Positions 34,888 through 42,814 of a stretch of 64,000 nucleotides of DNA are shown here, piece by piece (position 1 is the first letter of the stretch; each line of letters begins with the position of its first letter). The notes below the pieces were generated by a model. The model was not told the DNA's origin. It did not search any database and saw only the letters and a list, made by a program, of their open reading frames with translations. This DNA is from GCA-002050365 sp964237235 (lineage in GTDB: Bacteria; Acidobacteriota; Blastocatellia; Pyrinomonadales; Pyrinomonadaceae): positions 186,001 to 250,000 of the forward strand of contig CAXSGY010000003.1 of assembly GCA_964237235.1 (NCBI GenBank), read 5' to 3'. A program made the translations under genes and the position numbers.

Positions 34888-35316
34888 ATGAGCAATCAAA
34901 CGACCGTGTCCGACATTTTTCGCCGCGCTTTGGAGATGAGAAAGGCGAATCCGAATCAGGATTATAAAGGCGTGAAGGCGCAAATCGTCAGCGAATTTTC
35001 AGGGAAACCGTTTCCGCAAACCGCTTTTTTGACGATTCCCGAATACGACAACATCGCGCCCGAAGAAGATTGGACAGCCGGTTTGCCCGTCGTTTTGCGC
35101 GGCATTCAAACCGAAGATTGGGCGGAAATCGCGCACGGCATCGTTATCTCGCTCGAACAGGTCGAAAATTATCCGAAGGAATCTATGCGCGAAGACGCGC
35201 CGGAAAAGGAATGGCGCAACCGCAACAAGGGAATTGCCGAAGCCGAACAGAAAAATTTCGATAAATGGATGCCCGAAGATTTGATGAATCTGGCGCGGCG
35301 CAACGTAAAGAGTTAG
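34888..35316 (+). CDS. Unknown cytoplasmic protein
   Basis: 142 residues from the ATG at 34888; AGGAG lies at 34870-34874. Mixed alpha/beta prediction, acidic, no cysteine, no signal or membrane part. Segment EYDNIAPEEDWTAGLPVVLR is noticeable but not known to me. Followed by a palindromic repeat that separates it from cutA. Confidence 0.6.
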   Translation: MSNQTTVSDIFRRALEMRKANPNQDYKGVKAQIVSEFSGKPFPQTAFLTIPEYDNIAPEEDWTAGLPVVLRGIQTEDWAEIAHGIVISLEQVENYPKESMREDAPEKEWRNRNKGIAEAEQKNFDKWMPEDLMNLARRNVKS

Positions 35317-35322
35317 AAAGTT

Positions 35323-35395
35323 AGCCACGAATAACACGAATGAACCTGAATTAAAATTAGAAAATAATTCGTGTTCATTCGTGTTATTCGTGGCT
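35323..35395. repeat. Palindromic repeat of the CACGAATAACACGAATG family, copy 2
   Basis: Arms 35323-35345 and 35373-35395 are perfectly complementary over 23 bases. Similar to the palindrome at 8694-8764, with GCCACGAATAACACGAATG replacing ACCGCGAATAACAAGAATG. It ends 18 bases before the cutA start. Confidence 0.8.
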
Positions 35396-35413
35396 GAAAA
35401 GTTGTTTAGACGT

Positions 35414-35734
35414 ATGAACTCATCAATGATTGTTGTGTTGACGACCGTGCCGAATGAGAAAGAAGGCGCAACGCTGGCACGCAAGATTGTCGAAGCGAAA
35501 CTCGCCGCCTGCGTGCAAATTCTCCCGCAGATAAAGTCGCTTTATTTCTGGGAAGATAAAATTCAAGCCGACACGGAAAATTTGCTTTTAATCAAAACTC
35601 TCCACGAAAAATACGACGAACTCGAACGATTTATCAAAGAAAATCACAGCTACGACGTGCCGGAAATCGTCGCGCTTTCGGCTGAAAAAATTTCGGGGGG
35701 TTATTTTAAATGGATGCGGAATTATTTGAAATAA
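35414..35734 (+). CDS. cutA: CutA divalent-ion tolerance protein
   Basis: 106 residues from ATG 35414 (or Met at 35426). The CutA trimer signatures are present: VLTTVPNEKEGATLARKIVE, LAACVQILPQ and the ending GGYFKWMRNYL. Length and fold match small periplasmic/cytoplasmic CutA1 proteins, linked to copper tolerance with unclear mechanism. An upstream in-frame start at 35381 lies inside the palindrome arm and is unlikely. Confidence 0.93.
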   Translation: MNSSMIVVLTTVPNEKEGATLARKIVEAKLAACVQILPQIKSLYFWEDKIQADTENLLLIKTLHEKYDELERFIKENHSYDVPEIVALSAEKISGGYFKWMRNYLK

Positions 35735-35803
35735 TTCAAACAGCTTGTATAAAAGAGCGAAAACCGTCGCATTGTCAAAAAAGCATTTTCATATTGACAT
35801 CAA

Positions 35804-35835
35804 AATCAATCTAAAATCTAAAATCCAAAATCAAA
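35804..35835. repeat. Period-7 repeat (TCTAAAA type)
   Basis: Units CTAAAAT-CTAAAAT-CCAAAAT just after the LOG-family gene's stop; the same repeat appears at 36841-36875. Confidence 0.55.
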
Positions 35836-35836
35836 T

Positions 35837-36802
35837 TTAGCTTTCCTCGCCGTTGCCGATTTTCGTCTGCGACGATTGAAAGGTTTTGACGATAAAATCA
35901 ACCGCGCCCTGCGGCGAATCGGTCAGATGAATCAAGCCTAAATCTTCAGCGTTGATGTTTTTTTCGTTGAGCATCGTCGAAGTCAGCCAACCCAAAAGCC
36001 CGCGCCAGTATTGCGAACCGAAAAGCACGACCGGAAAGTTGCGGATTTTTCTCGTCTGAATCAGCGTCAAGGCTTCAAAAAGCTCGTCCATCGTGCCGAA
36101 GCCGCCGGGAAAAATTACGTAAGCGTTTGAATATTTAATGAAAACCGTTTTGCGGACGAAGAAGTATTTGAACGTCAGCGATTTCGTTAAATATGGATTC
36201 GGCTGCTGCTCGAACGGCAATTCGATGTTGCAGCCGACCGAAACTTTTTTCGCGTCGAACGCGCCGCGGTTCGCGGCTTCCATTATGCCGGGACCGCCGC
36301 CGGTGATGATTTCAAATCCGGCTTCGGCGAGCAAACGGGCGGTTTCACGCGCCGCGATATAATTTTCATTCGTTTCGGCGGTGCGCGCCGAGCCGAAAAT
36401 CGAGACGCCGCGCGTAATCGTCGCCAAAGAATCGAAACCATTGACGAATTCGCCCAGAATGCGAAAAACGCGCCACGAATCCGACGTTTTATATTCGTCT
36501 TCCGGGTTCGGCGAACGCAGCAAAACTTCGTCGTCGGTTAATTGCCAGTAATCGCTTTTTTCTTCGAGTTCCTTCGCTTCGGCGACCGTTTTCGGTTCGA
36601 TTACGTCAGCTTTCGTTTTATTTATTTTCTTCGGAGTTTTTTCGGCAGATGTTTTTGTCGTTTTATTTGCGGAAGTTTGCACGATTTTCTTCGCCGATTG
36701 ATCTGCGTCTTTCTTCGCCGATTGCTTTACAGTTTTGCCTGCGCTTTTATTCGCGGTTTTGCCCGCCCTTTTTTCTGTGTTTTTCGTAAGTTTTTTTACC
36801 AT
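35837..36802 (-). CDS. LOG family (TIGR00730) protein with long basic N-terminal repeat
   Basis: 321 residues. The C-terminal 240 residues form the Rossmann-fold LOG domain with GGGPGIMEAANRGA and PGGFGTMDELFEA, the nucleotide-binding and catalytic motifs of nucleoside 5'-monophosphate phosphoribohydrolases. The first 70 residues are an unusual low-complexity extension of AK/SA/KK units (such as KSAGKTVKQSAKKDADQSAK) predicted disordered and very basic. This could bind nucleic acid or polyphosphate. The extension is coding, since no better internal start with Shine-Dalgarno is seen. Confidence 0.85.
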   Translation of the reverse strand: MVKKLTKNTEKRAGKTANKSAGKTVKQSAKKDADQSAKKIVQTSANKTTKTSAEKTPKKINKTKADVIEPKTVAEAKELEEKSDYWQLTDDEVLLRSPNPEDEYKTSDSWRVFRILGEFVNGFDSLATITRGVSIFGSARTAETNENYIAARETARLLAEAGFEIITGGGPGIMEAANRGAFDAKKVSVGCNIELPFEQQPNPYLTKSLTFKYFFVRKTVFIKYSNAYVIFPGGFGTMDELFEALTLIQTRKIRNFPVVLFGSQYWRGLLGWLTSTMLNEKNINAEDLGLIHLTDSPQGAVDFIVKTFQSSQTKIGNGEES

Positions 36803-36840
36803 TCAAATAACGAATTTCAAACTTTAATTTTCAAATTTCA

Positions 36841-36875
36841 AATCAATCTAAAATCTAAAATCTAAAATCCAAAAT
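36841..36875. repeat. Period-7 repeat (TCTAAAA type)
   Basis: TCTAAAA-TCTAAAA-TCTAAAA-TCCAAAA in the gap between fabI and the LOG-family gene; related to 35804-35835. Confidence 0.6.
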
Positions 36876-36878
36876 ACC

Positions 36879-37640
36879 TCAAACTCCTATAATATTAAAT
36901 CCGCAGTCAACATAAATCGTTTCGCCGGTGATGCCCGAAGATAAATCGCTGACCAGAAACAGCGCGGTGTTGCCGACTTCCTTGACTTCGACGTTTCTTC
37001 TGAGCGGAGCGCGTTCGGCGATGTGTTTGAGCATCGCGCCCATATTTTTCACGCCGCGCGCCGACAGAGTGTTAATCGGTCCCGCGCTGATGGCGTTGAC
37101 GCGGATTTTCTGTTTGCCCAAATCTTCGGCTAAATATCTTACGGAAGATTCAAGCGCGGCTTTGGCAACGCCCATCACATTGTAATTCTGCACGACCTTT
37201 TCCGCGCCGTAATAGCTCATCGAAACGATGCTGCCGCCGTCCTTCATCAAAGGCGCGGCGGAACGCGCGAGCTGCGGCAGGGAAAACGCGCTGATTTCCA
37301 TCGCCGTCAAAAACGCTTCGCGCGAAGTCATCAAAAACTCGCCTTCCAACGCTTCCTTCGGCGCGAACGCAATCGAATGAATCAAAAAATCGAGCTTCCC
37401 GAATTCCTTCTCGACCGTCGCAAACGCCTGATCAACTTCGGTTTGATTCGTGACATCGCACGGCACGACGAGCGCGCCGTCCATATCGGCGGTTAATTTT
37501 TCGACATTTTCTTTAAGACGGTCGCCCTGATAGGTAAAAGCCAGTTTCGCGCCCTGCGCGGCGCAGGCGGACGCGCACGCCCACGCGATTGAACGCTGGT
37601 TGGCGACACCGAAAATCATTCCGACTTTATTTTCGAGCAT
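36879..37640 (-). CDS. fabI: Enoyl-[acyl-carrier-protein] reductase
   Basis: 253 residues. NADH-dependent last step of fatty-acid elongation. Rossmann glycine motif GVANQRSIAWACA (about 10-22) and the catalytic pair in YNVMGVAK (Tyr and Lys six apart), preceded by SYYGAEKV. Normal FabI length. It lies in a long minus-strand run after the PfkB kinase, from which it is separated by a palindrome and 160 bases. Confidence 0.95.
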   Translation of the reverse strand: MLENKVGMIFGVANQRSIAWACASACAAQGAKLAFTYQGDRLKENVEKLTADMDGALVVPCDVTNQTEVDQAFATVEKEFGKLDFLIHSIAFAPKEALEGEFLMTSREAFLTAMEISAFSLPQLARSAAPLMKDGGSIVSMSYYGAEKVVQNYNVMGVAKAALESSVRYLAEDLGKQKIRVNAISAGPINTLSARGVKNMGAMLKHIAERAPLRRNVEVKEVGNTALFLVSDLSSGITGETIYVDCGFNIIGV

Positions 37641-37671
37641 AATTTTCAGATTTTAACTTATTGGAAGAGAA

Positions 37672-37799
37672 TTAACCACATAGAAACATTAGGATACATA
37701 GGTTTTTAGGGGTTGAGTAACAGCATTTCGGAATTGAAAATTGAATGACCGAATACTTTAGCTCGATTCTAAAAAATTCTATGTGTTCTATGTGGTTAA
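37672..37799. repeat. Palindromic repeat of the CATAGAAACAT family
   Basis: Outer arms TTAACCACATAGAA (37672-37685) and TTCTATGTGGTTAA (37786-37799) are perfectly complementary; further CATAG units lie inside. Related to 6151-6249. Between fabI and the PfkB gene. Confidence 0.65.
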
Positions 37800-37804
37800 A
37801 AATA

Positions 37805-38743
37805 TCAAGCAGATTTCGCGCGTTCAAACACGACTTCTTCAAAATTCGTGATTTGCTTAAATTTACGGAAACGCTCGTTGATTTTTTCCTGCGTGAGTCG
37901 GTCAACCCGTTCCGTGCCGAATTCTTCGACGTTGAACGAAGCCATAATCGTGCCGTAAACCATCGCGCGGCGCAAAGTTTCATCGTTAATTTCCGTTTGC
38001 GACGCGAGATAACCCATAAAACCGCCCGCGAAAGTGTCGCCCGCGCCGGTCGGATCGAAAACCGCTTCGAGTGGATAAGCCGGAATCGCAAAATAAGAAT
38101 TTTTTGTAAAAAGTGCCGCGCCGTATTCGCCGCGTTTGATGACCAGAGCCTTCAAATCGCCGAGTTCGATGATTTTTTTCGCCGCTTTATGAATGTTCGG
38201 TTCGTCGGCGAGTTGACGCGCTTCGGCATCGTTAATGATGACGCAATCAACGACTCTGACGGTTTCGATGACCGCGTCCTTCATCGAATTAATCCAAAAA
38301 TTCATCGTGTCCATCGCCACGAATTCGGCTTTCTCGCATTGTTCGCGCACATCTTTTTGAATCATCGGAACGATGTTCGCCAAAAACAAAAAGCGCGAAT
38401 TTTTCGATTCCGGCGATAATTTCGGCTCGAAAGTTTCAAACACATTCAACTGCGTGTCGAGCGTGTGCGCCGTGTTCAAATCGTAATCGTAACGACCTTT
38501 CCAAAAGAAGGTTTTCCCGTCCGCGACGATTTCGATGTCGTCTGTGTTGATGTTGTGCCGTTTGAAAACCGCCCATTCTTCGTCGCTGAAATCACCGCCA
38601 ACGACTCCGACGGCGCGAACGTCCGTGAAAAAACTAGCGGAGAGCGAAAAATGCGTTCCCGCGCCGCCCAAAATTTTATCGCGCTGACCGAAAGGCGTTT
38701 CCAATGCGTCGAACGCGACCGAACCTACAACTGTTAAAGACAT
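37805..38743 (-). CDS. PfkB family carbohydrate/nucleoside kinase
   Basis: 312 residues. Ribokinase-fold motifs: an N-terminal glycine-rich GGAGTHFSL and the C-terminal ATP/catalytic motif DPTGAGDTFAGGFMG with the catalytic aspartate. The substrate is not evident. It lies in the same strand run as mtnP (S-methylthioadenosine phosphorylase); in other bacteria PfkB kinases near mtnP act on nucleosides or sugars released in purine or methionine salvage, so such a role is an inference here. Confidence 0.88.
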   Translation of the reverse strand: MSLTVVGSVAFDALETPFGQRDKILGGAGTHFSLSASFFTDVRAVGVVGGDFSDEEWAVFKRHNINTDDIEIVADGKTFFWKGRYDYDLNTAHTLDTQLNVFETFEPKLSPESKNSRFLFLANIVPMIQKDVREQCEKAEFVAMDTMNFWINSMKDAVIETVRVVDCVIINDAEARQLADEPNIHKAAKKIIELGDLKALVIKRGEYGAALFTKNSYFAIPAYPLEAVFDPTGAGDTFAGGFMGYLASQTEINDETLRRAMVYGTIMASFNVEEFGTERVDRLTQEKINERFRKFKQITNFEEVVFERAKSA

Positions 38744-38827
38744 ACTTTTGTTAATTACTTCCTTTTTAAAATTTGGTTTGTAAAACTCAAAATTATGATT
38801 TTACACGCCAGGGCGGATTTTGGCGAT

Positions 38828-39238
38828 TTAGTCAAGGTAGCGGCTCAAATATAACTTTCCTTCATAATCAACTAAACCGATTTTTACCGATTCCAGCCAG
38901 CCGTGCCGACCGAGAATATTACGGTTAAAATTTTCATCTGCGGCGAAATAAACGAGCGAATCGAATTGCAAATTTTCAACTTCCAACGAAACTCTAAAAC
39001 CGTAGGCGACGAAAATTCCGGTTGCCGTGCCGACTCGCTGGTAAATTCCGTTTTCGATTTCAAAGCCGAGTTTTTCGCCGTATTTTCTTTCAAAGACGCA
39101 GAGCGCGGAACCCGTATCAATTTTGGCGGAAAAGGAAACTGATTTGCCGGAAATCCTGAGCGTCGCGTCAACCGTAATACCGTTTTCGCCCGCGTCGTAA
39201 TTGACTAATTTCTCAAACTCAAGCCGGTAATCGTTCAT
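38828..39238 (-). CDS. Retropepsin-like aspartyl protease family protein
   Basis: 136 residues, one lobe of the aspartic protease fold. The catalytic motif DTGSA is at 41-45 within SAKIDTGSALCVFE, and the hydrophobic-Gly motif NILGRHGWLE is near 107. Such single-lobe proteins would act as homodimers. The ATG overlaps the stop of the DUF5678 gene by one base (TAATG), so the pair is translationally coupled. Substrate unknown. Confidence 0.8.
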   Translation of the reverse strand: MNDYRLEFEKLVNYDAGENGITVDATLRISGKSVSFSAKIDTGSALCVFERKYGEKLGFEIENGIYQRVGTATGIFVAYGFRVSLEVENLQFDSLVYFAADENFNRNILGRHGWLESVKIGLVDYEGKLYLSRYLD

Positions 39239-39576
39239 TACCAGCCTCCGAACGGAATATCGTTTTCGGAATAAACGAATGTCGTAAACGGATTTCGAAA
39301 GCCTTTTTTCAGAGCGTTTTCGCGGGTTTCGCGCAGTGTTTTGCCTTCGCCGACGAGTTTGTTTCCGTGCAGCGCGACATATTTTCCAGCGTATTTCTCG
39401 CGGTTTTCCTTAAGCCATTCGATTTGCTTCGAATAATCTTCTTCGGAAACCGGCGACGCGGAATCGGCAGATTTTTCTTTCAATTCTCCGGCTAAGAAAT
39501 CGGCTAAATCGCGCTTGGATTCTTTATCCAAAGCGATGATTTGCTGTTTTATTAGCGTTAATGTTTCTGTCTGCAT
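39238..39576 (-). CDS. DUF5678 domain protein
   Basis: 112 residues. The C-terminal half has the DUF5678 pattern: WLKENREKYAGKYVALHGNK then a region with LRETRENALKKGF. The N-terminal half is helical. It is coupled to the retropepsin-like gene by TAATG. The same pairing of a short DUF5678-like protein with a retropepsin occurs in several phyla and may form a functional pair, perhaps substrate or regulator; this is inference from context. Confidence 0.75.
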   Translation of the reverse strand: MQTETLTLIKQQIIALDKESKRDLADFLAGELKEKSADSASPVSEEDYSKQIEWLKENREKYAGKYVALHGNKLVGEGKTLRETRENALKKGFRNPFTTFVYSENDIPFGGW

Positions 39577-39583
39577 AGCAAAA

Positions 39584-39958
39584 TTATTTTACACGCCACG
39601 GCGGATTTTTGCGATTTTCGCCCGCGTAAAAGAGACAGACGCGGTTGCCGCCCGGATCGCGCAGATAGCTTTGCCGCCACAGCCAGGCTTGATCGGTCGG
39701 ATCGGATTCAAATTCCAGACCGGCTTGTTTTAGTTTTTCAACCGTCGCGTCCAGATTTTCGCACTCGAAGTAAATTATCGTTTCCGATTGGACAGGCGCG
39801 TCAATATGATTCACGGAAAGCGTCGCGTCGCCGTCGGGACATTCAAAGCGAACATAGCGCGGCGCGGAATCAACGATCAGGCGCAGACCGAGTTTCGTGT
39901 AAAATTCGATTGATGCGGGAATATCGGTCGAAAAGATAGTTACCTGATTGAGATTCAT
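39584..39958 (-). CDS. VOC family (glyoxalase/bleomycin resistance) protein
   Basis: 124 residues of the vicinal-oxygen-chelate fold: VTIFSTDIPASIEFYTKLG at the N-terminus and DPGGNRVCLFYAG at the end. Possible metal-binding residues are the histidine in NHIDAP and the glutamate in IIYFECEN. The substrate is unknown. Start overlaps the stop of the upstream TPR gene by four bases. Confidence 0.85.
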   Translation of the reverse strand: MNLNQVTIFSTDIPASIEFYTKLGLRLIVDSAPRYVRFECPDGDATLSVNHIDAPVQSETIIYFECENLDATVEKLKQAGLEFESDPTDQAWLWRQSYLRDPGGNRVCLFYAGENRKNPPWRVK

Positions 39959-40416
39959 TGCTTCGGCTTGAGCGCGGTCAGAGTTTTCTCCGCGTCAGAT
40001 TTATACTGGCTTTGCGGATAATTTTCGACGAGCTGCGAAAGATACGCGACGGCATCTTCGCGCAGTTTTTCGGGCGCGAACTTTTTCGTTTCTTCTTCAG
40101 ATTTCGTGTCAACTTTCTGCTTGCCTTTGTTGTTGGAAAGATAAAAACTGCTCATTCCGGCGAGATACAAAAATTCGTCCATTTTGGAATAATCAGGATA
40201 TGCCGCGAAGGTTTCCTCAAAGCGCATCAGCACGGCTTTGTAGGCTTTGCGGGTTTTAAAGTAATAATTGGCGGCTTCGAGATTATGGCTCGCGTCAGCT
40301 TCGAGAATAGGGTCGCGCTGAATTTGTTTTTCGATTTGTTTCTGCGCGAAAACCGAATTTCCGAATGCTGAAAATATAAAAATAAAGAATGCGAAAACAA
40401 TCAAAGATTTTTTCAT
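39955..40416 (-). CDS. Exported TPR-like protein
   Basis: 153 residues from ATG 40416, giving a clean signal peptide (MKKSLIVFAFFIFIFSAFGN to SVFAQ). The mature part has two or three tetratricopeptide-like helical repeats (YYFKTRKAYKAVLMRFEE, YPDYSKMDEFLYLAG, YLSQLVENYPQSQYKSDAEK) reminiscent of BamD-like outer-membrane assembly proteins but with no lipobox cysteine. It overlaps the VOC gene by four bases. Confidence 0.7.
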   Translation of the reverse strand: MKKSLIVFAFFIFIFSAFGNSVFAQKQIEKQIQRDPILEADASHNLEAANYYFKTRKAYKAVLMRFEETFAAYPDYSKMDEFLYLAGMSSFYLSNNKGKQKVDTKSEEETKKFAPEKLREDAVAYLSQLVENYPQSQYKSDAEKTLTALKPKQ

Positions 40417-40464
40417 AACGCTTGTAAAGATGTCTGTCAAAGGCGAAAAGTTTTCCCGCTTCGC

Positions 40465-41343
40465 TTATTTCGCCGCGTATTTGCCGATAATCGCTTCGAG
40501 CTTTTGCGCGGTTTCAGGATTCCAATTTTCCGGCGCGGTGAAGATTGCGCTTTTCGTCGCGCCCGCGAACGGATTCGGCGTTTCTTTGGCGGCGACGCGT
40601 TTGACGGCTTCCTTTAAAACAAGCTGCGCGTTGCGAACGTTTTTGTGCAGATAGCCGATGACCATCTCCGCCGAAACCGCGTCGTGTTCTTCGTGCCAGC
40701 AATCGTAATCGGTGACGAGTGCGAGCGTCGCGTAGGCGATTTCGGCTTCGCGCGACAATTTCGCTTCCTGCAAATTCGTCATCCCGATTATGTCCATTCC
40801 CCAACTGCGGTAAACATTCGATTCGGCGAGGGTCGAAAAAGCCGGACCTTCCATACACAAGTAAGTTCCGCCGCGATGCAGTTTTAATCCTTCGACGGTT
40901 TTACACGATTCTTCCAAAATATCGCCGAGTTCGGCGCAGACCGGATGCGCGAACGTGATATGTCCGACGATTCCGTCGCCGAAAAACGTCGATTCTTCGG
41001 CGCGGGCGCGTGTTCTATCGAAAAACTGATCGGGAATCACAAAATCCGTCGGCGCGTATTGCTGCTGCAAACTTCCGACCGCCGAAACGGATAAAATATA
41101 ATCTACGCCCAAAAGTTTCATCGCGTAGATGTTCGCGCGAAAGGGAAGTTCCGACGGCGTTAAAAGATGCCTGCGCCCGTGTCGGGGCAAAAACGCAACC
41201 TTCACATCTTCCAATTCGCCGACGATAAAAGCGTCCGAAGGTTTGCCGAACGGCGTGTCAACTTCAATTTCTCTGACATTTTTTAATTCCGGCATCTGGT
41301 ATAAACCGCTGCCGCCGATGATTCCGATGTTTACTTGTTCCAT
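40465..41343 (-). CDS. mtnP: S-methyl-5'-thioadenosine phosphorylase
   Basis: 292 residues. Cleaves methylthioadenosine with phosphate to adenine and methylthioribose-1-phosphate for methionine salvage. Motifs of the nucleoside phosphorylase family: GIIGGSGLYQMPEL, FLPRHGRRHLLTP, ISVSAVGSLQQ-like block and MEGPAFSTLAES, and the catalytic aspartate in TDYDCWHEEHDAVS. Full length for MTAP. It is first in a long minus-strand gene run. Confidence 0.93.
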   Translation of the reverse strand: MEQVNIGIIGGSGLYQMPELKNVREIEVDTPFGKPSDAFIVGELEDVKVAFLPRHGRRHLLTPSELPFRANIYAMKLLGVDYILSVSAVGSLQQQYAPTDFVIPDQFFDRTRARAEESTFFGDGIVGHITFAHPVCAELGDILEESCKTVEGLKLHRGGTYLCMEGPAFSTLAESNVYRSWGMDIIGMTNLQEAKLSREAEIAYATLALVTDYDCWHEEHDAVSAEMVIGYLHKNVRNAQLVLKEAVKRVAAKETPNPFAGATKSAIFTAPENWNPETAQKLEAIIGKYAAK

Positions 41344-41650
41344 TCTTTTTTATTTTACAAAGATTTTACCGCCTTCGGGCAAATGACAGATTGTAGCAAA
41401 AACTCTTCGTTTTCGCATTTTTGAGGAATAAATCGCCGCAGCTTGAAACATTTAATAATACTGAGCGTTATGCGTTGTTTCGCCTGATAAGGCAAAAGGC
41501 GCGCGCCATTTTCGTCTGGTTGGGTTGTTAGGCAAACGCTTTAGCGCGTGATATTATCTCTGTTTTGATATTATACGGTAATTTTATATCAAGGATTTTG
41601 TGAAAGTTTTTTTAAGACAACAGCCGTTTTATAATAAACATCGGAAACAA
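41344..41650. other. Intergenic region between divergent mtnP and a lipoprotein gene
   Basis: Over 300 bases. Several short palindromes lie around 41455-41545 (GCCTGATAAGGC, GGCGCGCGCC, and GCGTTATGC versus GTTAGGCAAACGC). A possible -10-like TATTAT lies before 41570. An attC-like resemblance was considered and rejected. No gene is seen. Confidence 0.5.
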
Positions 41651-42736
41651 ATGTTCGAACGAAATTTTCTTCGGCAGTCATCAATTCTTCTCCCGTTATT
41701 ATTAATTTTTATACCGTTTTTCGGTGCTTGCAGCGGCGGCATCATTAAAACCAAGGACATTCGACCGACTTTGCTAAAAGTCGAGGATGCGACGCAGGCG
41801 CAGATGCTCGACCAAATCAGCAATTTCGCCAAAATCAATTCGATGCGGGCGAAAATGGATTTGAGGTTTGAAGATAATTCCTACGCCGAACTCGGCATTG
41901 CCGAAAAATATCGCAGCGCGCCCGGCGAAATCGTCGTGCAGCGTCCGGCGAATATTTTGTTGAAGGTGCAGCTGCCGTTTTTCAAAAGCGATGTCGCGCA
42001 GATGACTTCGGACGGCGAAAAATTTCGCGTGGCGGTTTTGCAGGACGGCGGCGACGGGAAAAATAAGAAATTCGTTTTAGGCTCGAATAACGCCGATTAC
42101 GCGGGTTTGCAGGCTCAATTCAATAAAATGGATTTAGACGACGGCAAGCAGTTAAAGCAAAACGTCAAGGCTTTTGCCAACCTCAGACCGCAACATTTTA
42201 CCGACGCGATGCTGATGCGTCCGGTTGATACGACGAAATTTTCCTATTCGCAAAGCACGATTTTACAGGAAGAAAAAACGCCGGACGTGGCAAAAAAGTC
42301 GCCTTTAAGAAATGTTTTGCGCGGTTATTATCTGCTCGACGAGCTTCGCAAAAACGAAGACGGAAGTTTGACCGTCGTGCGCCGTTTCTGGTTCGACCGC
42401 GTCGGAACTGTACGGCTTGCGCGTCAGCAAATTTTCGACGAAAAGGGCGAAATCGAATCGGATATTACTTACGGACAGACGGGCAATCTCGGCGACACGG
42501 GCGAATACAACAATTTGCCTCTGCGAATCGAGCTGACCAGACCGAAGGAAAAATACAAAATGAGCCTGACATATCAATCGCCGGAAAGCGTTTCAATCGG
42601 CAAAACGTATAAACCGGAAGTTTTCGTGCTGCAAAATAGCTGGAATCTGGAAGAAGTTGATCTGGACAAAAAACTTCGGGAAACAGACCGCAATTCGCAA
42701 TCCGCCAAACAAAATCCCGCGACAGACAACGATTAA
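41651..42736 (+). CDS. Outer-membrane lipoprotein, LolA/LolB-like fold (DUF4292-type)
   Basis: 361 residues from ATG 41651, with a lipoprotein signal ending FGAC (Cys27). An in-frame GTG at 41600 would give an atypically long leader. The mature part is beta-rich like the LolA/LolB lipoprotein-sorting fold, with repeated segments such as RADMRFEDNS-like and VRLARQQIFDEKGEI. It may carry or sense lipoproteins. The next genes include a LolD-like ATPase and LolA, which supports a lipoprotein-trafficking context. Confidence 0.7.
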   Translation: MFERNFLRQSSILLPLLLIFIPFFGACSGGIIKTKDIRPTLLKVEDATQAQMLDQISNFAKINSMRAKMDLRFEDNSYAELGIAEKYRSAPGEIVVQRPANILLKVQLPFFKSDVAQMTSDGEKFRVAVLQDGGDGKNKKFVLGSNNADYAGLQAQFNKMDLDDGKQLKQNVKAFANLRPQHFTDAMLMRPVDTTKFSYSQSTILQEEKTPDVAKKSPLRNVLRGYYLLDELRKNEDGSLTVVRRFWFDRVGTVRLARQQIFDEKGEIESDITYGQTGNLGDTGEYNNLPLRIELTRPKEKYKMSLTYQSPESVSIGKTYKPEVFVLQNSWNLEEVDLDKKLRETDRNSQSAKQNPATDND

Positions 42737-42737
42737 C

Positions 42738-42806
42738 GGTAAGTGGTAAACGGTAAACGGTAAGTTTAGAAATTAACATTTACCATTTACCGTTTACCGC
42801 TCACCA
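42738..42806. repeat. Period-7 palindrome of GGTAAAC/GTTTACC units
   Basis: Left arm GGTAAGT-GGTAAAC-GGTAAAC-GGTAAGT (42738-42765) and right arm TACCATT-TACCGTT-TACCGCT (42781-42801) are reverse-complementary in the heptamer phase. The ABC ATPase start lies nine bases beyond it. Copies of single arms are at 34805 and 59022. Confidence 0.75.
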
Positions 42807-42814
42807 CCAAAGAA

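Noticed and set aside
41455..41545. attC/integron-like palindrome with a GTTAGGC end after mtnP
   Set aside because: One end fits GTTRRRY, but the opposite RYYYAAC partner is not found at a suitable distance, and no integrase or cassette array is nearby. It is described as plain palindromic intergenic DNA.
42738..42806. CRISPR array from short repeats
   Set aside because: Units are seven bases without spacers of regular length, and no cas genes are present anywhere in the window.
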